A stretch of DNA of 14,807 nt from Bacillota bacterium (GCA_012727415.1 JAAYHI010000046.1:1-14807), one strand, 5' to 3'; numbered from the stretch's first letter, positions 6,474-14,714 are shown. Notes: a model not told the origin generated them from the sequence alone. Program-made: numbers and translations.

Positions 6474-7271
6474 CTATTTGACCTGCAACACCGGACCGGG
6501 ACTGTGTCGGGGCAGAGCTGTCAGGCTGTCAAGGACTGGTTCCGAAGCCATGCCTTGAGCCACAAGATACTTACTTACTGCGGCAATTGCTGCTTCCCGG
6601 CTGTTGTTGACGGCACTGAGGTGGCCGAGATATGCCTGGGTGATCTTGCCTCTTGCCACTAACCTGGCCAGCACCCGGGCAGCCTGTAAATTGGAAAGAT
6701 GTCCTCTGTCACTGGCCACCCTCTTTTTTAAATGCCAGGGATAGGGCCCCCTCTGCAACATTTCTGAATCGTGATTAGTTTCCAGGACCATGGCATCGCA
6801 ATTAGCCATGACAGCAAGCATTTCCTCAGTGACACATCCGGTGTCAGTAAGGATTACCGCCTTGTGCCTGCCAGTATCAAAGATGTAGTTAACCGGCTCC
6901 TGAGAATCGTGAAATACAGGCATTGCCGTAACTTCAATGTCGTTTAAATAAAATCGATCCCGGGCATTGATGAGGTGAATTTTATCCTCTGCCAGTTTGC
7001 CCAGGGCGCCTTTTGCCCCCTGCCAGGTGCCTGCTGTCATGTAAAGGGGTATTCCCAGCCTGCGGCTGATGATACCTGCGCCGGCGATATGGTCATTATG
7101 CTCATGGGTAATCAGGATTGCGGTTACACTGCCGGGATTAACCCCCACAGCTGCCATAGCGGCAAAGGTCCGTTTGCCGCTTAGACCTGCATCCAGGAGC
7201 AAGGCCCTGCCCTGGTGGGCTATTATGTATGCATTGCCGCTGCTGCCGCTGGCTAAGGAATGAATCTCCAT
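6474..7271 (-). CDS. walJ: WalJ/YycJ metallo-beta-lactamase-fold hydrolase
   Basis: Metallo-hydrolase of the YycJ/WalJ family, 265 residues, cytosolic. The metal site is complete: T-H56-E-H58-N-D60-H61, H121 (VFHDSQ), D143 (ILTDTG) and a late His in LGHLS. The N-terminus IHSLASGSSGNAY is typical of YycJ. In Bacillus the protein is linked genetically to WalRK and proposed to act as a DNA exonuclease coordinating division with replication; the biochemical substrate here is inferred only. GGAGG lies eight bases before the ATG. It follows murA by 38 bases that contain a terminator-like hairpin, and precedes htrA by 38 bases that contain another inverted repeat. Confidence 0.93.
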   Translation of the reverse strand: MEIHSLASGSSGNAYIIAHQGRALLLDAGLSGKRTFAAMAAVGVNPGSVTAILITHEHNDHIAGAGIISRRLGIPLYMTAGTWQGAKGALGKLAEDKIHLINARDRFYLNDIEVTAMPVFHDSQEPVNYIFDTGRHKAVILTDTGCVTEEMLAVMANCDAMVLETNHDSEMLQRGPYPWHLKKRVASDRGHLSNLQAARVLARLVARGKITQAYLGHLSAVNNSREAAIAAVSKYLVAQGMASEPVLDSLTALPRHSPGPVLQVK

Positions 7272-7287
7272 TTTACAGCCTCCATGG

Positions 7288-7310
7288 AAAAGCGGAGCTG
7301 CTGCCCCGCT
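7288..7310 (-). terminator. Terminator-like hairpin between murA and walJ (possible attenuator)
   Basis: On the - strand, starting at the last base of the murA TGA: AGCGGGGC (7310-7303), loop AGCA, GCTCCGCT (7298-7291), then TTT and CC. The eight-pair stem has one G-U pair, and the T-tract is four bases counting the last stem base. Since co-directional walJ starts 16 bases later with no separate promoter visible, this is better read as a partial terminator or an mRNA-stabilising 3' hairpin than a full stop. Confidence 0.45.
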
Positions 7311-8563
7311 CAGATTAGTTCAATGTCTGCGCCCAGGCCTTTTAGTTTGCCAATAAAATCGTAGTATCCCCGGCGCAGGTGTTTCACGCCGCGGACCCGG
7401 GTTTCACCCTGGGCGACCAGCCCGGCAATAACAAGGGCAGAGCTGGCCCGCAAATCATAAGGGCGAACGGTGGCCCCCAGCAGCTCTTCAACGCCTTCGA
7501 TTACTGCCGCTCGGCCAGCCACTTTTATATTGGCCCCCATGCGCTTTAACTCATCTACATAGCGGAACCGGCCTTCGAAAATATTTTCTGTAATAATGCT
7601 GGTGCCGGAACATATTGCCAGGTATGACGCTAAGGGCTGCTGCAAATCCGTGGGAAACCCCGGGTAAGGGAAGGTTTTGACATCAATGGCAGTTCCCCGG
7701 ACAGGGCCCTGGACTTGTATCCAGTCATCGCCTTCAACCACTGTTACTCCAGTTTCCCGCAATTTCGCGGTAACAGCTTCAAGATGTCTGGGAATAATAT
7801 CTTTCACCGTTACGTCTCCTCCGGTTGCGGCTGCAGCCACCATAAAGGTACCAGCTTCGATGCGGTCTGGTATTATGCTGTGGGCAGTGGCCCCCCGCCG
7901 GGCATCGCCTGAAATGCGCAGCGTCCCTGTTCCCGCACCGCGGACGGTGACGCCAATTTTGTTTAAGAAATTGGCTACATCGATGATTTCCGGCTCCCGG
8001 GCGGCGTTTTCGATGGTGGTGGTTTCTTTCAAGCCCGCGGCAGCCAGCATAACGTTAATGGTAGCACCTACGCTAACCAGGTCAAAGTATATGTCCTCCC
8101 TGTCGTTGCTGCCGGGTTGCAGAATCACTTCCCCGTCTTTCACATTCCAATCATAGCCCAAGGCTTGAAATCCTTTGAGGTGTTGATCAATGGGTCGCGG
8201 CCCGATTTTGCACCCCCCGGGCATTCCCGTCCGGGCAGAGCCAAATCTCCCCAACAGGGCGCCCATAAAATAATACGAGGCACGCAATTTTGCGGCAAGG
8301 CCCTCGGGAGGAGTACCATTTACTGCTTGAGAGGGGTCAATTTTAATGGTGGTGGCGTCAAGCCACTGCACTTTTGCCCCCAAAGCCGAAAGAATATCGC
8401 ACTGGGTATGTACATCTGTAAGCGGGGGAACATTTTCCAGAATACATGTGCCTTGTGCGAGCAAAGTTGCGGGAATAATAGCCACTGCGGCGTTTTTTGC
8501 GCCGCTGATGCCAACACTGCCTTTTAATGGGCCAGAGCGTCTGATGCGAATAATTTTTTCCAT
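7310..8563 (-). CDS. murA: UDP-N-acetylglucosamine 1-carboxyvinyltransferase MurA
   Basis: Cytosolic enzyme that transfers the enolpyruvyl group of phosphoenolpyruvate to UDP-GlcNAc, the first committed step of peptidoglycan synthesis. The 417-residue length is normal. Key residues are present: K23-N24 (SGAKNAAV), the catalytic-loop Cys118 in MPGGCKIGPRPIDQH (equivalent to E. coli Cys115, the fosfomycin target), and the C-terminal RGYYDFIGKLKGLGA block. Because Cys118 is kept, the enzyme should be intrinsically fosfomycin-sensitive. The ATG has GGGGGT a few bases upstream. Firmicutes often carry two MurA paralogues; which one this is cannot be told from one copy. Its place between yycI and walJ puts a wall-precursor gene inside the wall-stress regulator operon, unlike the Bacillus arrangement. 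The 68-base AT-rich gap upstream could hold a weak internal promoter, but none is clear. Confidence 0.96.
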   Translation of the reverse strand: MEKIIRIRRSGPLKGSVGISGAKNAAVAIIPATLLAQGTCILENVPPLTDVHTQCDILSALGAKVQWLDATTIKIDPSQAVNGTPPEGLAAKLRASYYFMGALLGRFGSARTGMPGGCKIGPRPIDQHLKGFQALGYDWNVKDGEVILQPGSNDREDIYFDLVSVGATINVMLAAAGLKETTTIENAAREPEIIDVANFLNKIGVTVRGAGTGTLRISGDARRGATAHSIIPDRIEAGTFMVAAAATGGDVTVKDIIPRHLEAVTAKLRETGVTVVEGDDWIQVQGPVRGTAIDVKTFPYPGFPTDLQQPLASYLAICSGTSIITENIFEGRFRYVDELKRMGANIKVAGRAAVIEGVEELLGATVRPYDLRASSALVIAGLVAQGETRVRGVKHLRRGYYDFIGKLKGLGADIELI

Positions 8564-8631
8564 ATTTACCCCCAGCCAATATTAATAGTCTATATCTTAT
8601 TCAACACTACAACGGGTTTTCCTGCTGGAAA

Positions 8632-9477
8632 CTATTGCTCCCCTTCAAGTTCTCCGGTATGGGCATTTACATAGTACTTGTCGCCTTCCTCGGATTCCAC
8701 TACCCACACAGGGCTTACGCGCCATTGTTCACTAAGCACAGGGTTGCTGTACCACGAAAGATAGAGACGGGATACAGTTGTTCCCTCCTGCATTTGCCGT
8801 GCAGCCACTTTCAGGGCAGCTGTTGCCGGGATCGACAGCGTCTTTTCTCCAACGTAGCCAATTACGTCCACCCAAAGATATTCCATTTGGAGGATACTTC
8901 CACCCTGGCCAACCACGAGGATTATTTTTGAAATCTCCAGTTCCTTGCCATTCCAACGTTGCCTGTACTCGACGGTCCAGGTGCCGTCTTTATTGAGCTT
9001 GGTTCTGGCTTTTTTTGCATCCCTGGGTTGGCCAACGGTCCGCCGCAGAAATTGGTCTGCCAGCTTTTGGGCTTCCCTTTGGGAGATGCTGCCCTCCTCC
9101 TGGGGCGAACTGGAGAGATAGTTTATCCGCCCATCGACATAAAAATCTACCTTTCCTTGAACAGAGCGATATTCAGTTTTAACGCCGGAAGATAATTTCT
9201 CAAACTCAGGCCCTAGGAGGACAGCCGCCACTTCCCCTTCTTCAAGGGAAGCATTTTTTACCCCCAAAGGCTGCAAGCGCTTCATGCGCCTGGGTATCTT
9301 GGGAATGACGGTAATGTTCCGGTCTTCCAACTCACTTTTTGTGGCAGCGATTTCCTCAGCGCTGATATAGTTGGCAGGATTAAAAAATATTGGCCGCAGC
9401 CATAACTGGACCGCTAAAGCGAGGTTTAAAATTAAAAAAGCAATAATAAAGATGTTTAGCGTTCGTTCCCAATCCAT
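8632..9477 (-). CDS. yycI: Two-component system regulatory protein YycI (WalI)
   Basis: Membrane-anchored modulator of the sensor kinase WalK. The product has 281 residues: a short cytoplasmic start MDWERT, one transmembrane helix (about 7-27, IFIIAFLILNLALAVQLWL) and an extracytoplasmic YycI domain. The opening MDW followed by IFI-x-x-F-x-x-LN is characteristic of YycI. The extracellular part holds a PepSY-like pattern near its end (VYYVNAHTGEL-type; here DKYYVNAHTGELEGE). In Bacillus YycH and YycI bind WalK through their transmembrane helices. The ATG follows the yycH TAA without any spacer (TAAATG), with GGGAGG seven bases upstream inside the end of yycH, which points to coupled translation and fits a YycH-YycI complex made in equal amounts. 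Confidence 0.9.
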   Translation of the reverse strand: MDWERTLNIFIIAFLILNLALAVQLWLRPIFFNPANYISAEEIAATKSELEDRNITVIPKIPRRMKRLQPLGVKNASLEEGEVAAVLLGPEFEKLSSGVKTEYRSVQGKVDFYVDGRINYLSSSPQEEGSISQREAQKLADQFLRRTVGQPRDAKKARTKLNKDGTWTVEYRQRWNGKELEISKIILVVGQGGSILQMEYLWVDVIGYVGEKTLSIPATAALKVAARQMQEGTTVSRLYLSWYSNPVLSEQWRVSPVWVVESEEGDKYYVNAHTGELEGEQ

Positions 9478-10779
9478 TTACTGGCCTCCCAACTGTGCAC
9501 TGATGTGCAAAATTCTGCCATCACCAGCGGCCACATAGATTACCTCATCTTCCGTTACAACTCGCCATGCAGGGATGAGGCGATTTTGCTGCCAGTAAAA
9601 TACAGGGGCCAGATCGGCAATTCTCTTGTTTCCCTCGGCGAAATACTGTCCCACCTGTGTGTCAGAAGCCAAGTGCTGAGCCAGGGGCCTTGCCTCTTCT
9701 AAAGCTTCGGAAGCCATCTCCGACTCAAGAACCAGGTGGCGCTGATAGCTGCTGACTTGGCCCTGCTGGAACTCTACAGCGATGCCTGCATTCTCTCCTG
9801 CTATTGGCAATCCGTCTGCGAAGCTTGCAAACTCCAATCTTACCGTATCCTCCAGCTGGCTGCCAAAAATTATCGGCAGCATCTTAACCGGCCAACCCCC
9901 ATGGGCACTGAGAAAATCTATTGAGGCCTGCATGAGCTGAAGCTGGTCTAAGAATACCGGCCCATTTCCCCGAATCCCCGAGGAATATTCCATCATTCCT
10001 GATGCATATATGCGCAAGGCGCCAAAACCATCAGTATAGGTCTTCACGCCGTCTGCCTCCTGAATAATTGAATGGGAGATAAAGAAAGAGCGAATTATCT
10101 CTTCAGCACTGACCTCCTCAAGCCGGCATGAAGGAACAGGCACACTTTGAGTTGAAGCGAGGTCAAAAACCCCGGGAGCAACAGTGTAAACTTCTGTGCT
10201 TTCCAGTGCCGCCAGGGGAAATGCTGTGGGATTGCGGGACTCATCTGCAGCCTGTTGAAATACCACGAGGGGTAAATCTGCCTGCAGTTGCCAAAGCATT
10301 CCGGAACGAGAATTAATGAATTTTACCGGACCGCCGTCCAGGGGCACCAAAATGCTGTCGATAGCTGCAAAGGGGAAATCCGTCTCATAAAACAGGGTCA
10401 GCCATTTAGCCAGCAGCCCCCGGGAGATTTGATAATCAAAGCGAAACAGCACTCCCGAGTTTAGGGTGTCGGCTGTGTATTGGCCTGCGACCCAGACATC
10501 ACCGCTTTTTTCACTGCTGTATTCCATTTGCCCCAGAGCCAGGACCAGGTGTGAGTACATTTGGGAAAAGGTCTCTACCAAGACTGCCTTGCCCTCTGAG
10601 CTGTAAATATAAATCCTCCCGGGCAAACTGATTTCATGGAGCCCTGGCTTAGGTCCAAACCACGGTTTGGCTGCTTTGTCGCTGCCCTTGGGGACATGTT
10701 GTCCGAAAATTATCAGAGCCGAGAGGACAATGCTGCAAATAACCAGGCTGACCAGTAAAGCTGACTTAACCTTAATCAC
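9478..10779 (-). CDS. yycH: Two-component system activity regulator YycH (WalH)
   Basis: Extracytoplasmic partner of YycI in control of WalK. The predicted 433-residue product starts MIKVKSALLV, has one transmembrane helix at about residues 6-26, and the rest is outside the membrane. Recognition rests on the gene order (between walK and yycI), the topology, and weak sequence features of the diverse YycH family such as the C-terminal end with W-R-V-V and Y-V-A-A-G-D-G-R-I strands that resemble the YycI end. I chose the GTG at 10779: it overlaps the walK stop by eight bases, with AAGGGGG about ten bases upstream. The longest open frame reaches 10911, but it would overlap walK by 140 bases and place a long basic segment ahead of the membrane helix. 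Confidence 0.85.
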   Translation of the reverse strand: MIKVKSALLVSLVICSIVLSALIIFGQHVPKGSDKAAKPWFGPKPGLHEISLPGRIYIYSSEGKAVLVETFSQMYSHLVLALGQMEYSSEKSGDVWVAGQYTADTLNSGVLFRFDYQISRGLLAKWLTLFYETDFPFAAIDSILVPLDGGPVKFINSRSGMLWQLQADLPLVVFQQAADESRNPTAFPLAALESTEVYTVAPGVFDLASTQSVPVPSCRLEEVSAEEIIRSFFISHSIIQEADGVKTYTDGFGALRIYASGMMEYSSGIRGNGPVFLDQLQLMQASIDFLSAHGGWPVKMLPIIFGSQLEDTVRLEFASFADGLPIAGENAGIAVEFQQGQVSSYQRHLVLESEMASEALEEARPLAQHLASDTQVGQYFAEGNKRIADLAPVFYWQQNRLIPAWRVVTEDEVIYVAAGDGRILHISAQLGGQ

Positions 10780-12550
10780 TGTGATTCCGCCCCCTTCCTG
10801 CCGTTTGCCTCCGGCGGGCTTCCGTCGCTGCCACCGGCAAGGGGATTGTAACTTCAGTCCCCACTCCTTCCTGGCTGAAGATGGTAACTGTTCCGCCGTG
10901 TTGTTCGGCAATTTGTTTGGCTATTGACAAGCCTAAACCAGTGCCTCCCGCCTCACGGCTTCTGGCCCTGTCGACCCGGTAGAAGCGTTCAAAGACTCTG
11001 CTCAAAGACTCGGCAGGAATGCCAATGCCAGTATCTCTGACCACAACTTCCACGTATTTGTTGCGGCTGCTGAGAGCAACAGTAACCTTGCCCTCAGCTG
11101 TATAACTGATGGCATTTTGAATGATATTTAAAAACAGTCTGTGCAATTGATCCCTGTCCCCCATTACCTTGGGAACATTCCGGGGCAGTCGCATTTCCAG
11201 GACCAGTCCCTTGGCTTCCGCCTGACCGCGCACAGCCGCATCGATTTCTCTCAATAGCTCCTGCACTGATACCAGATTATATTCCTGGGTACGGCTTTCA
11301 CTGCGGGAAAGAATTAAGAGATCCTCAACCATCCGCACCATTCTGTCTGTCTCTGAATTGATGACACTAAAAAAATGTTGGCGGACTTCTGGTTTTTCAT
11401 CAGGGTTTTCCGCCAGGGCCTCCAGGTAAGTCTTTATTGTCGTTAAAGGTGTGCGCAATTCATGGGAGACATTGGCGACAAATTCCTGTCGCATTTGATT
11501 AAGGCGGTTTTGTTCGGTAATATCCGACAGCACCACAATAGTGCCCTGCTTTTCACCGGCCTGCAGGAAAGGCAGCCGCTGCTGGCGAAGCACCAGACCC
11601 ATTCCGCTCTCCAGATAGATCATCCCCTGAGATTCCTGAAGCTGGGGGAAATCTTTTGCCGTGCCCTGAGCCAACATTTTTTGTTTATTGACGCCAAACC
11701 AGTTACAGGCAGTGGCGTTGATGTGCAACACTTTGTCCTCATGGTCAAAGACAATAAGCCCATCACTGAGGTTGAGCAGAATTCCTTCTACCTTATCCTT
11801 CTCCTGCAGCACCTCATCCCAGCTCTGTTGCAGCTGGGAAGCCAACTCGTTAAAAGTTTCCGCCAGCTGGCCTATTTCGTCGTCGGCCCTGATTTTCAAT
11901 GAGGGCTGAAAATCTCCAGCCTTCATCGCTTCAGCCTGGTTGGTAATCTTACGCAGGGGTTGGGTCAGAGTCCTGGAAAGGCTCAACCCCAGCAAGGCCG
12001 ATACCACCAGGGCAATAGCTGCCCCGGTAATGAGGACAGTGCGCATTTCCCCCATAGCTGCATCCAGCTGTGCCAAACTTGTCGAAGCATATACAACCCC
12101 TGCCAGCAAGTTGTTGCTGTAGACAGGCTGGGTATGATAATAAAACCTTTCCCCGGACAATTCATCAAAACGTATAGAATCAGCCCCATGCCCCTGCAGG
12201 GCAGACAAAACCTCCTGCTGTACTATTTCGGTGCCAATCATTGACTCCAGCCCCGGAGAAGATGCAATCACTACCCCATACTTGTCCAGCAGATATACGT
12301 CTCTGTTTACGACATTGCAGAATTCTGCAACCAAGTGCTGCAAGCCGTCGGTATCGGGAAGAGGGCTATAGTACCTCCTGGCAAGGGTAGCCAGGAGCTG
12401 CACGTGATTGTGCAAACCACTCTTGACATCCTGCATATAATGATTTTCTAAAGATGAGAGCAGGTACACGCCAAAAAGCTCCAGTGCAAAAAGCAGCAGC
12501 AATATATAGACTAAAACCAATTTCCACTGGATGCTTTTCAATGCCCTCAC
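10772..12550 (-). CDS. walK: Sensor histidine kinase WalK (YycG/VicK)
   Basis: Membrane sensor kinase that autophosphorylates on His and passes the phosphate to WalR in response to peptidoglycan state. Architecture over 592 residues: TM1 about 11-33, an extracytoplasmic PAS/Cache-like domain (about 34-168), TM2 about 171-193, HAMP (about 190-243), cytoplasmic PAS (about 252-345), HisKA with H363 in FVANVSHELRTPLT, and HATPase_c with N box (NIIQNAISYT), DTGIGIP and GGTGLGLSIAK. This two-TM, HAMP-PAS layout is the WalK hallmark. The GTG at 12550 overlaps the walR TGA (GTGA). A TTG three codons later (12541) has AAGGGG eight bases upstream and is an equally good or better start. The tail is rich in Arg and Ala. 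Confidence 0.95.
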   Translation of the reverse strand: MRALKSIQWKLVLVYILLLLFALELFGVYLLSSLENHYMQDVKSGLHNHVQLLATLARRYYSPLPDTDGLQHLVAEFCNVVNRDVYLLDKYGVVIASSPGLESMIGTEIVQQEVLSALQGHGADSIRFDELSGERFYYHTQPVYSNNLLAGVVYASTSLAQLDAAMGEMRTVLITGAAIALVVSALLGLSLSRTLTQPLRKITNQAEAMKAGDFQPSLKIRADDEIGQLAETFNELASQLQQSWDEVLQEKDKVEGILLNLSDGLIVFDHEDKVLHINATACNWFGVNKQKMLAQGTAKDFPQLQESQGMIYLESGMGLVLRQQRLPFLQAGEKQGTIVVLSDITEQNRLNQMRQEFVANVSHELRTPLTTIKTYLEALAENPDEKPEVRQHFFSVINSETDRMVRMVEDLLILSRSESRTQEYNLVSVQELLREIDAAVRGQAEAKGLVLEMRLPRNVPKVMGDRDQLHRLFLNIIQNAISYTAEGKVTVALSSRNKYVEVVVRDTGIGIPAESLSRVFERFYRVDRARSREAGGTGLGLSIAKQIAEQHGGTVTIFSQEGVGTEVTIPLPVAATEARRRQTAGRGRNHSD

Positions 12551-13236
12551 CCCTTAAAGTAGTACCCCAGCCCCCTCCTGCTCAGGATATATTGCGGATT
12601 CCCGGGATTTTCCTCTATTTTCACCCTCAATCTGCGAATCGTCACGTCGACGGTGCGGACATCACCGTAATAATCGTATCCCCACACCTTTTTCAAAAGC
12701 TCTTCCCGGCTGAAAATCTTCCCTGGATGGCTGGCCATGAAATCCAACAACTCAAATTCCCTTTGGGTAAGGTCAATTACCTTCCCCTTTCTCTTGACGG
12801 TAAAAAAGTCCCGGTCGATTTCCAAAGAGCTCTCGGCCTGGGAAGCCTGCTTTTCCTTGACTGCAAAAGCCCTGCCCCGCAATTGTGCCTTGATACGGGC
12901 AAGCAGTTCTCTGGTGCTAAAAGGCTTGGTTACGTAATCGTCTGCTCCCAGCTCTAACCCCAACACCTTGTCAATCTCAGCGTCTTTGGCGGTAAGCATG
13001 ATTATCGGGCAATCCATATGCTGACGCACCTGTCTGCACACGCTAAGCCCGTCGATACCAGGCAGCATTATATCCAGCAGAATTAAATCCGGCATAAATT
13101 CTGTGGCAGCTTCTACTGCTTCATCGCCGCGATAGACTGCACGCACCTCATAGCCTTCCTTTTCCAAATTGTACTCAAGGATATCCGCAATGGGCTTTTC
13201 GTCTTCAACAATTAAAATCTTGTACGCTCTGGCCAT
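12547..13236 (-). CDS. walR: Response regulator WalR (YycF/VicR), OmpR family
   Basis: DNA-binding response regulator of the essential wall-homeostasis system, controlling autolysin and wall genes. The 229-residue protein has a receiver domain (about 4-118) with the acidic pocket E11-D12, phospho-acceptor D55 (LILLDIMLPG), the switch Thr/Ser in MLTAKD and Lys of the YVTKPF motif. An OmpR-type winged helix follows (about 132-228), with FELLDFMASHPGK, REELLKKVWGYDYYGD, RTVDVTIRRLRVKIE and RGLGYYF. This C-terminal half is close to the WalR consensus. The ATG at 13236 has GGGGGGTG six bases upstream. It is the first gene of the operon, preceded by a sigma-A promoter and a 5' leader of about 40 bases. 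Confidence 0.96.
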   Translation of the reverse strand: MARAYKILIVEDEKPIADILEYNLEKEGYEVRAVYRGDEAVEAATEFMPDLILLDIMLPGIDGLSVCRQVRQHMDCPIIMLTAKDAEIDKVLGLELGADDYVTKPFSTRELLARIKAQLRGRAFAVKEKQASQAESSLEIDRDFFTVKRKGKVIDLTQREFELLDFMASHPGKIFSREELLKKVWGYDYYGDVRTVDVTIRRLRVKIEENPGNPQYILSRRGLGYYFKG

Positions 13237-13283
13237 ATTAGCACCCCCCGGTAAATTACTTTGAATATTATTTTCTATAATTA

Positions 13284-13312
13284 ATAATAAACTGAATACT
13301 GGTTGCCGTCAA
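13284..13312 (-). promoter_or_regulatory. Sigma-A type promoter of the wal operon
   Basis: On the - strand TTGACG (13312-13307), a 17-base spacer, and TATTAT (13289-13284) give five of six matches to each consensus hexamer at ideal spacing. Transcription would start near 13277, about 40 bases before the walR ATG. It lies between the terminator of the M23 peptidase gene and walR. A TATAAT at 13333-13328 lacks a usable -35 because the terminator stem occupies that site. Confidence 0.7.
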
Positions 13313-13342
13313 CGAACCCCTTTGCTTATTATACCGCATATT

Positions 13343-13364
13343 AAAAGCCTGCGTGCTGGCAGGC
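13343..13364 (-). terminator. Intrinsic terminator after the M23 peptidase gene
   Basis: Directly after the peptidase TGA, the - strand reads GCCTGC, loop CAGCAC, GCAGGC, then TTTTAAT. A perfect GC-rich six-pair stem and a short T-tract make a moderate terminator. It separates the hydrolase gene from the wal operon, though some read-through into walR is possible because the U-run is short. Confidence 0.7.
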
Positions 13365-14708
13365 TCAGGGTTTAAAAAATTGAAGCGGGTTGATGCGGGT
13401 ACCGTTTCGCTGCACTTCAAAGTGAAGGTGATTGCCGGTGCTGTTGCCGGTGGAACCGACTTTGGCAATAATCTGGCCTTTGGACACCCATTGTCCCTGT
13501 TTGACCAGGAGGGTACTGGCATGGGCATACAGGGTGGCGTAGCCGTTGCTGTGTTCGATCTTAACATAATTTCCGTATGAAGGGCCATACTGAGATATTA
13601 CTACTGTACCGGAAGCTGCAGCATATATAGGAGTCCCGCCGGGCGCAGCGATGTCAACTCCTCCATGGGTCCGGCCTCTGCCTCTGGAGGATCCAAAGCG
13701 GTCGGAGATACCGTGGCCAGAATTCAAAGGCCAGCGGAACATTCCGGTAGCAGCGCTTGGCCATTTGGAAGTTCCCCTTTCGATGACTTTTGTCACCGGC
13801 TGTTTTTCAACTTTGGAATGCACGACTTTCCTGCCGTTTTCAACACCATTCAAATATTCAACTTCATAAGTTACCGCCTTCTTGCCTGGCACTCCTTTGG
13901 TCACTACTGCAGACTGATAGTACCAGCGCTTGCCGGTATAGCGGGTGGTCGTTGCATAGCCTATAGATTCATAAGCTTTAACATGTTCCACAGTTTTAAC
14001 ATTGAGCTTGGGCTCAGCCACCACGAGATTGAGGACTTGCCCTGTCTTTAATACATTGCTGGACAGAGAGGGATTGGCTTTTTTCAAATCGGACTGGCTG
14101 ATATTCATCGCGCGGGATATGGACCAAAGGCTGTCCCCCTTAGCCACCACATAGGTCTCTGTCTTCTCCCGTCCTTGCAATAAATAATCTACCGCTGCTT
14201 CCACTTCCCAGATTTCTTCCGGGTTGACCTCCAGAGGGCAGATTTCCACCGGGTCGACAATCTCAGTGCTGATCAAGGAACAATTGCTAGAGTCGTGGAC
14301 AAAATTATTGGCTACTTGCTCCAATACTTCTTGGGCACAATCGCTGCTGGCTGTGCACAGCAATGGCTCCTCGTCAACGACAATTGCCCAGCCCAAGGTG
14401 GAATAGGATACCCTGGCGGCTAAAGCTGTTTTTACCTGGGATTCATTTGTCTCAGGTTTTAATTGCAATTCCCGCTTGGCTGAAATATCCTGGGAAAACT
14501 TAAGGTTGAGCCCTACATTGGCCTCCTCCCTGCGGAGCATATCCTCCAGCATGTTTGTATACTCTGAGAGGTTGGCTACAGTGCCGACATTTTCCCCATC
14601 TATATAGACTCTGTATACAAAACCGGGCTGGTAAAGGGCAAAGGCAGCAGAGCCCGTTGCTAATATAAGCAGCAGTGTAAGACAGATAAGCAAGATTTTT
14701 TTCCTCAA
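13365..14708 (-). CDS. Secreted/membrane-anchored LysM-G5-M23 peptidoglycan endopeptidase
   Basis: Cell-wall hydrolase predicted to cut peptide cross-links in peptidoglycan outside the cell. The 447-residue product has an N-terminal hydrophobic segment (about 4-25; signal peptide or anchor), a region (about 30-180) with two related strands-plus-helix units each opening with a VYIDGEN- or VVDEEP-like strand, a LysM wall-binding domain (about 185-230, YVVAKGDSLWSISRAMN), a G5 domain (about 233-312) and a C-terminal LytM/M23 domain (about 325-447). Zinc and catalytic residues are complete: H348-x3-D352 (THGGVD), H396 (YAHAS) and H427-L-H429 (NHLHFEV). The start is TTG, chosen for the AGAGGTGG ribosome site six bases upstream and the typical MRKKILL signal-peptide opening. 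Such hydrolases are classic WalR targets in Firmicutes, so its position next to walR is suggestive; no clear WalR box was found upstream. Confidence 0.94.
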   Translation of the reverse strand: MRKKILLICLTLLLILATGSAAFALYQPGFVYRVYIDGENVGTVANLSEYTNMLEDMLRREEANVGLNLKFSQDISAKRELQLKPETNESQVKTALAARVSYSTLGWAIVVDEEPLLCTASSDCAQEVLEQVANNFVHDSSNCSLISTEIVDPVEICPLEVNPEEIWEVEAAVDYLLQGREKTETYVVAKGDSLWSISRAMNISQSDLKKANPSLSSNVLKTGQVLNLVVAEPKLNVKTVEHVKAYESIGYATTTRYTGKRWYYQSAVVTKGVPGKKAVTYEVEYLNGVENGRKVVHSKVEKQPVTKVIERGTSKWPSAATGMFRWPLNSGHGISDRFGSSRGRGRTHGGVDIAAPGGTPIYAAASGTVVISQYGPSYGNYVKIEHSNGYATLYAHASTLLVKQGQWVSKGQIIAKVGSTGNSTGNHLHFEVQRNGTRINPLQFFKP

Positions 14709-14714
14709 TAGGTT

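Noticed and set aside
7677..8156. 159-codon + strand open frame opposite murA
   Set aside because: Antisense shadow of conserved MurA sequence; low-complexity Ser/Thr/Val/Pro composition and no supporting start signal.
8564..8631. Possible internal promoter and small hairpin (TTTCC-AGCA-GGAAA) upstream of murA
   Set aside because: The gap is AT-rich, but no -35/-10 pair at 16-18 base spacing is convincing, and the five-pair stem lacks a T-run on the operon strand.
8621..8631. 11-base match CCTGCTGGAAA shared with 14771-14781, both between genes
   Set aside because: An 11-base exact repeat is expected by chance many times in a window of this length; no longer shared context was seen.
10780..10911. 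N-terminal extension of yycH by 44 codons
   Set aside because: It overlaps the walK 3' end deeply and encodes a basic, Trp/Arg-rich stretch ahead of the membrane helix; the GTG at 10779 gives the normal YycH start.
13328..13333. TATAAT as an extra walR promoter
   Set aside because: The region where its -35 should be is the terminator stem and carries no TTGACA-like hexamer, nor is there an extended TGn.
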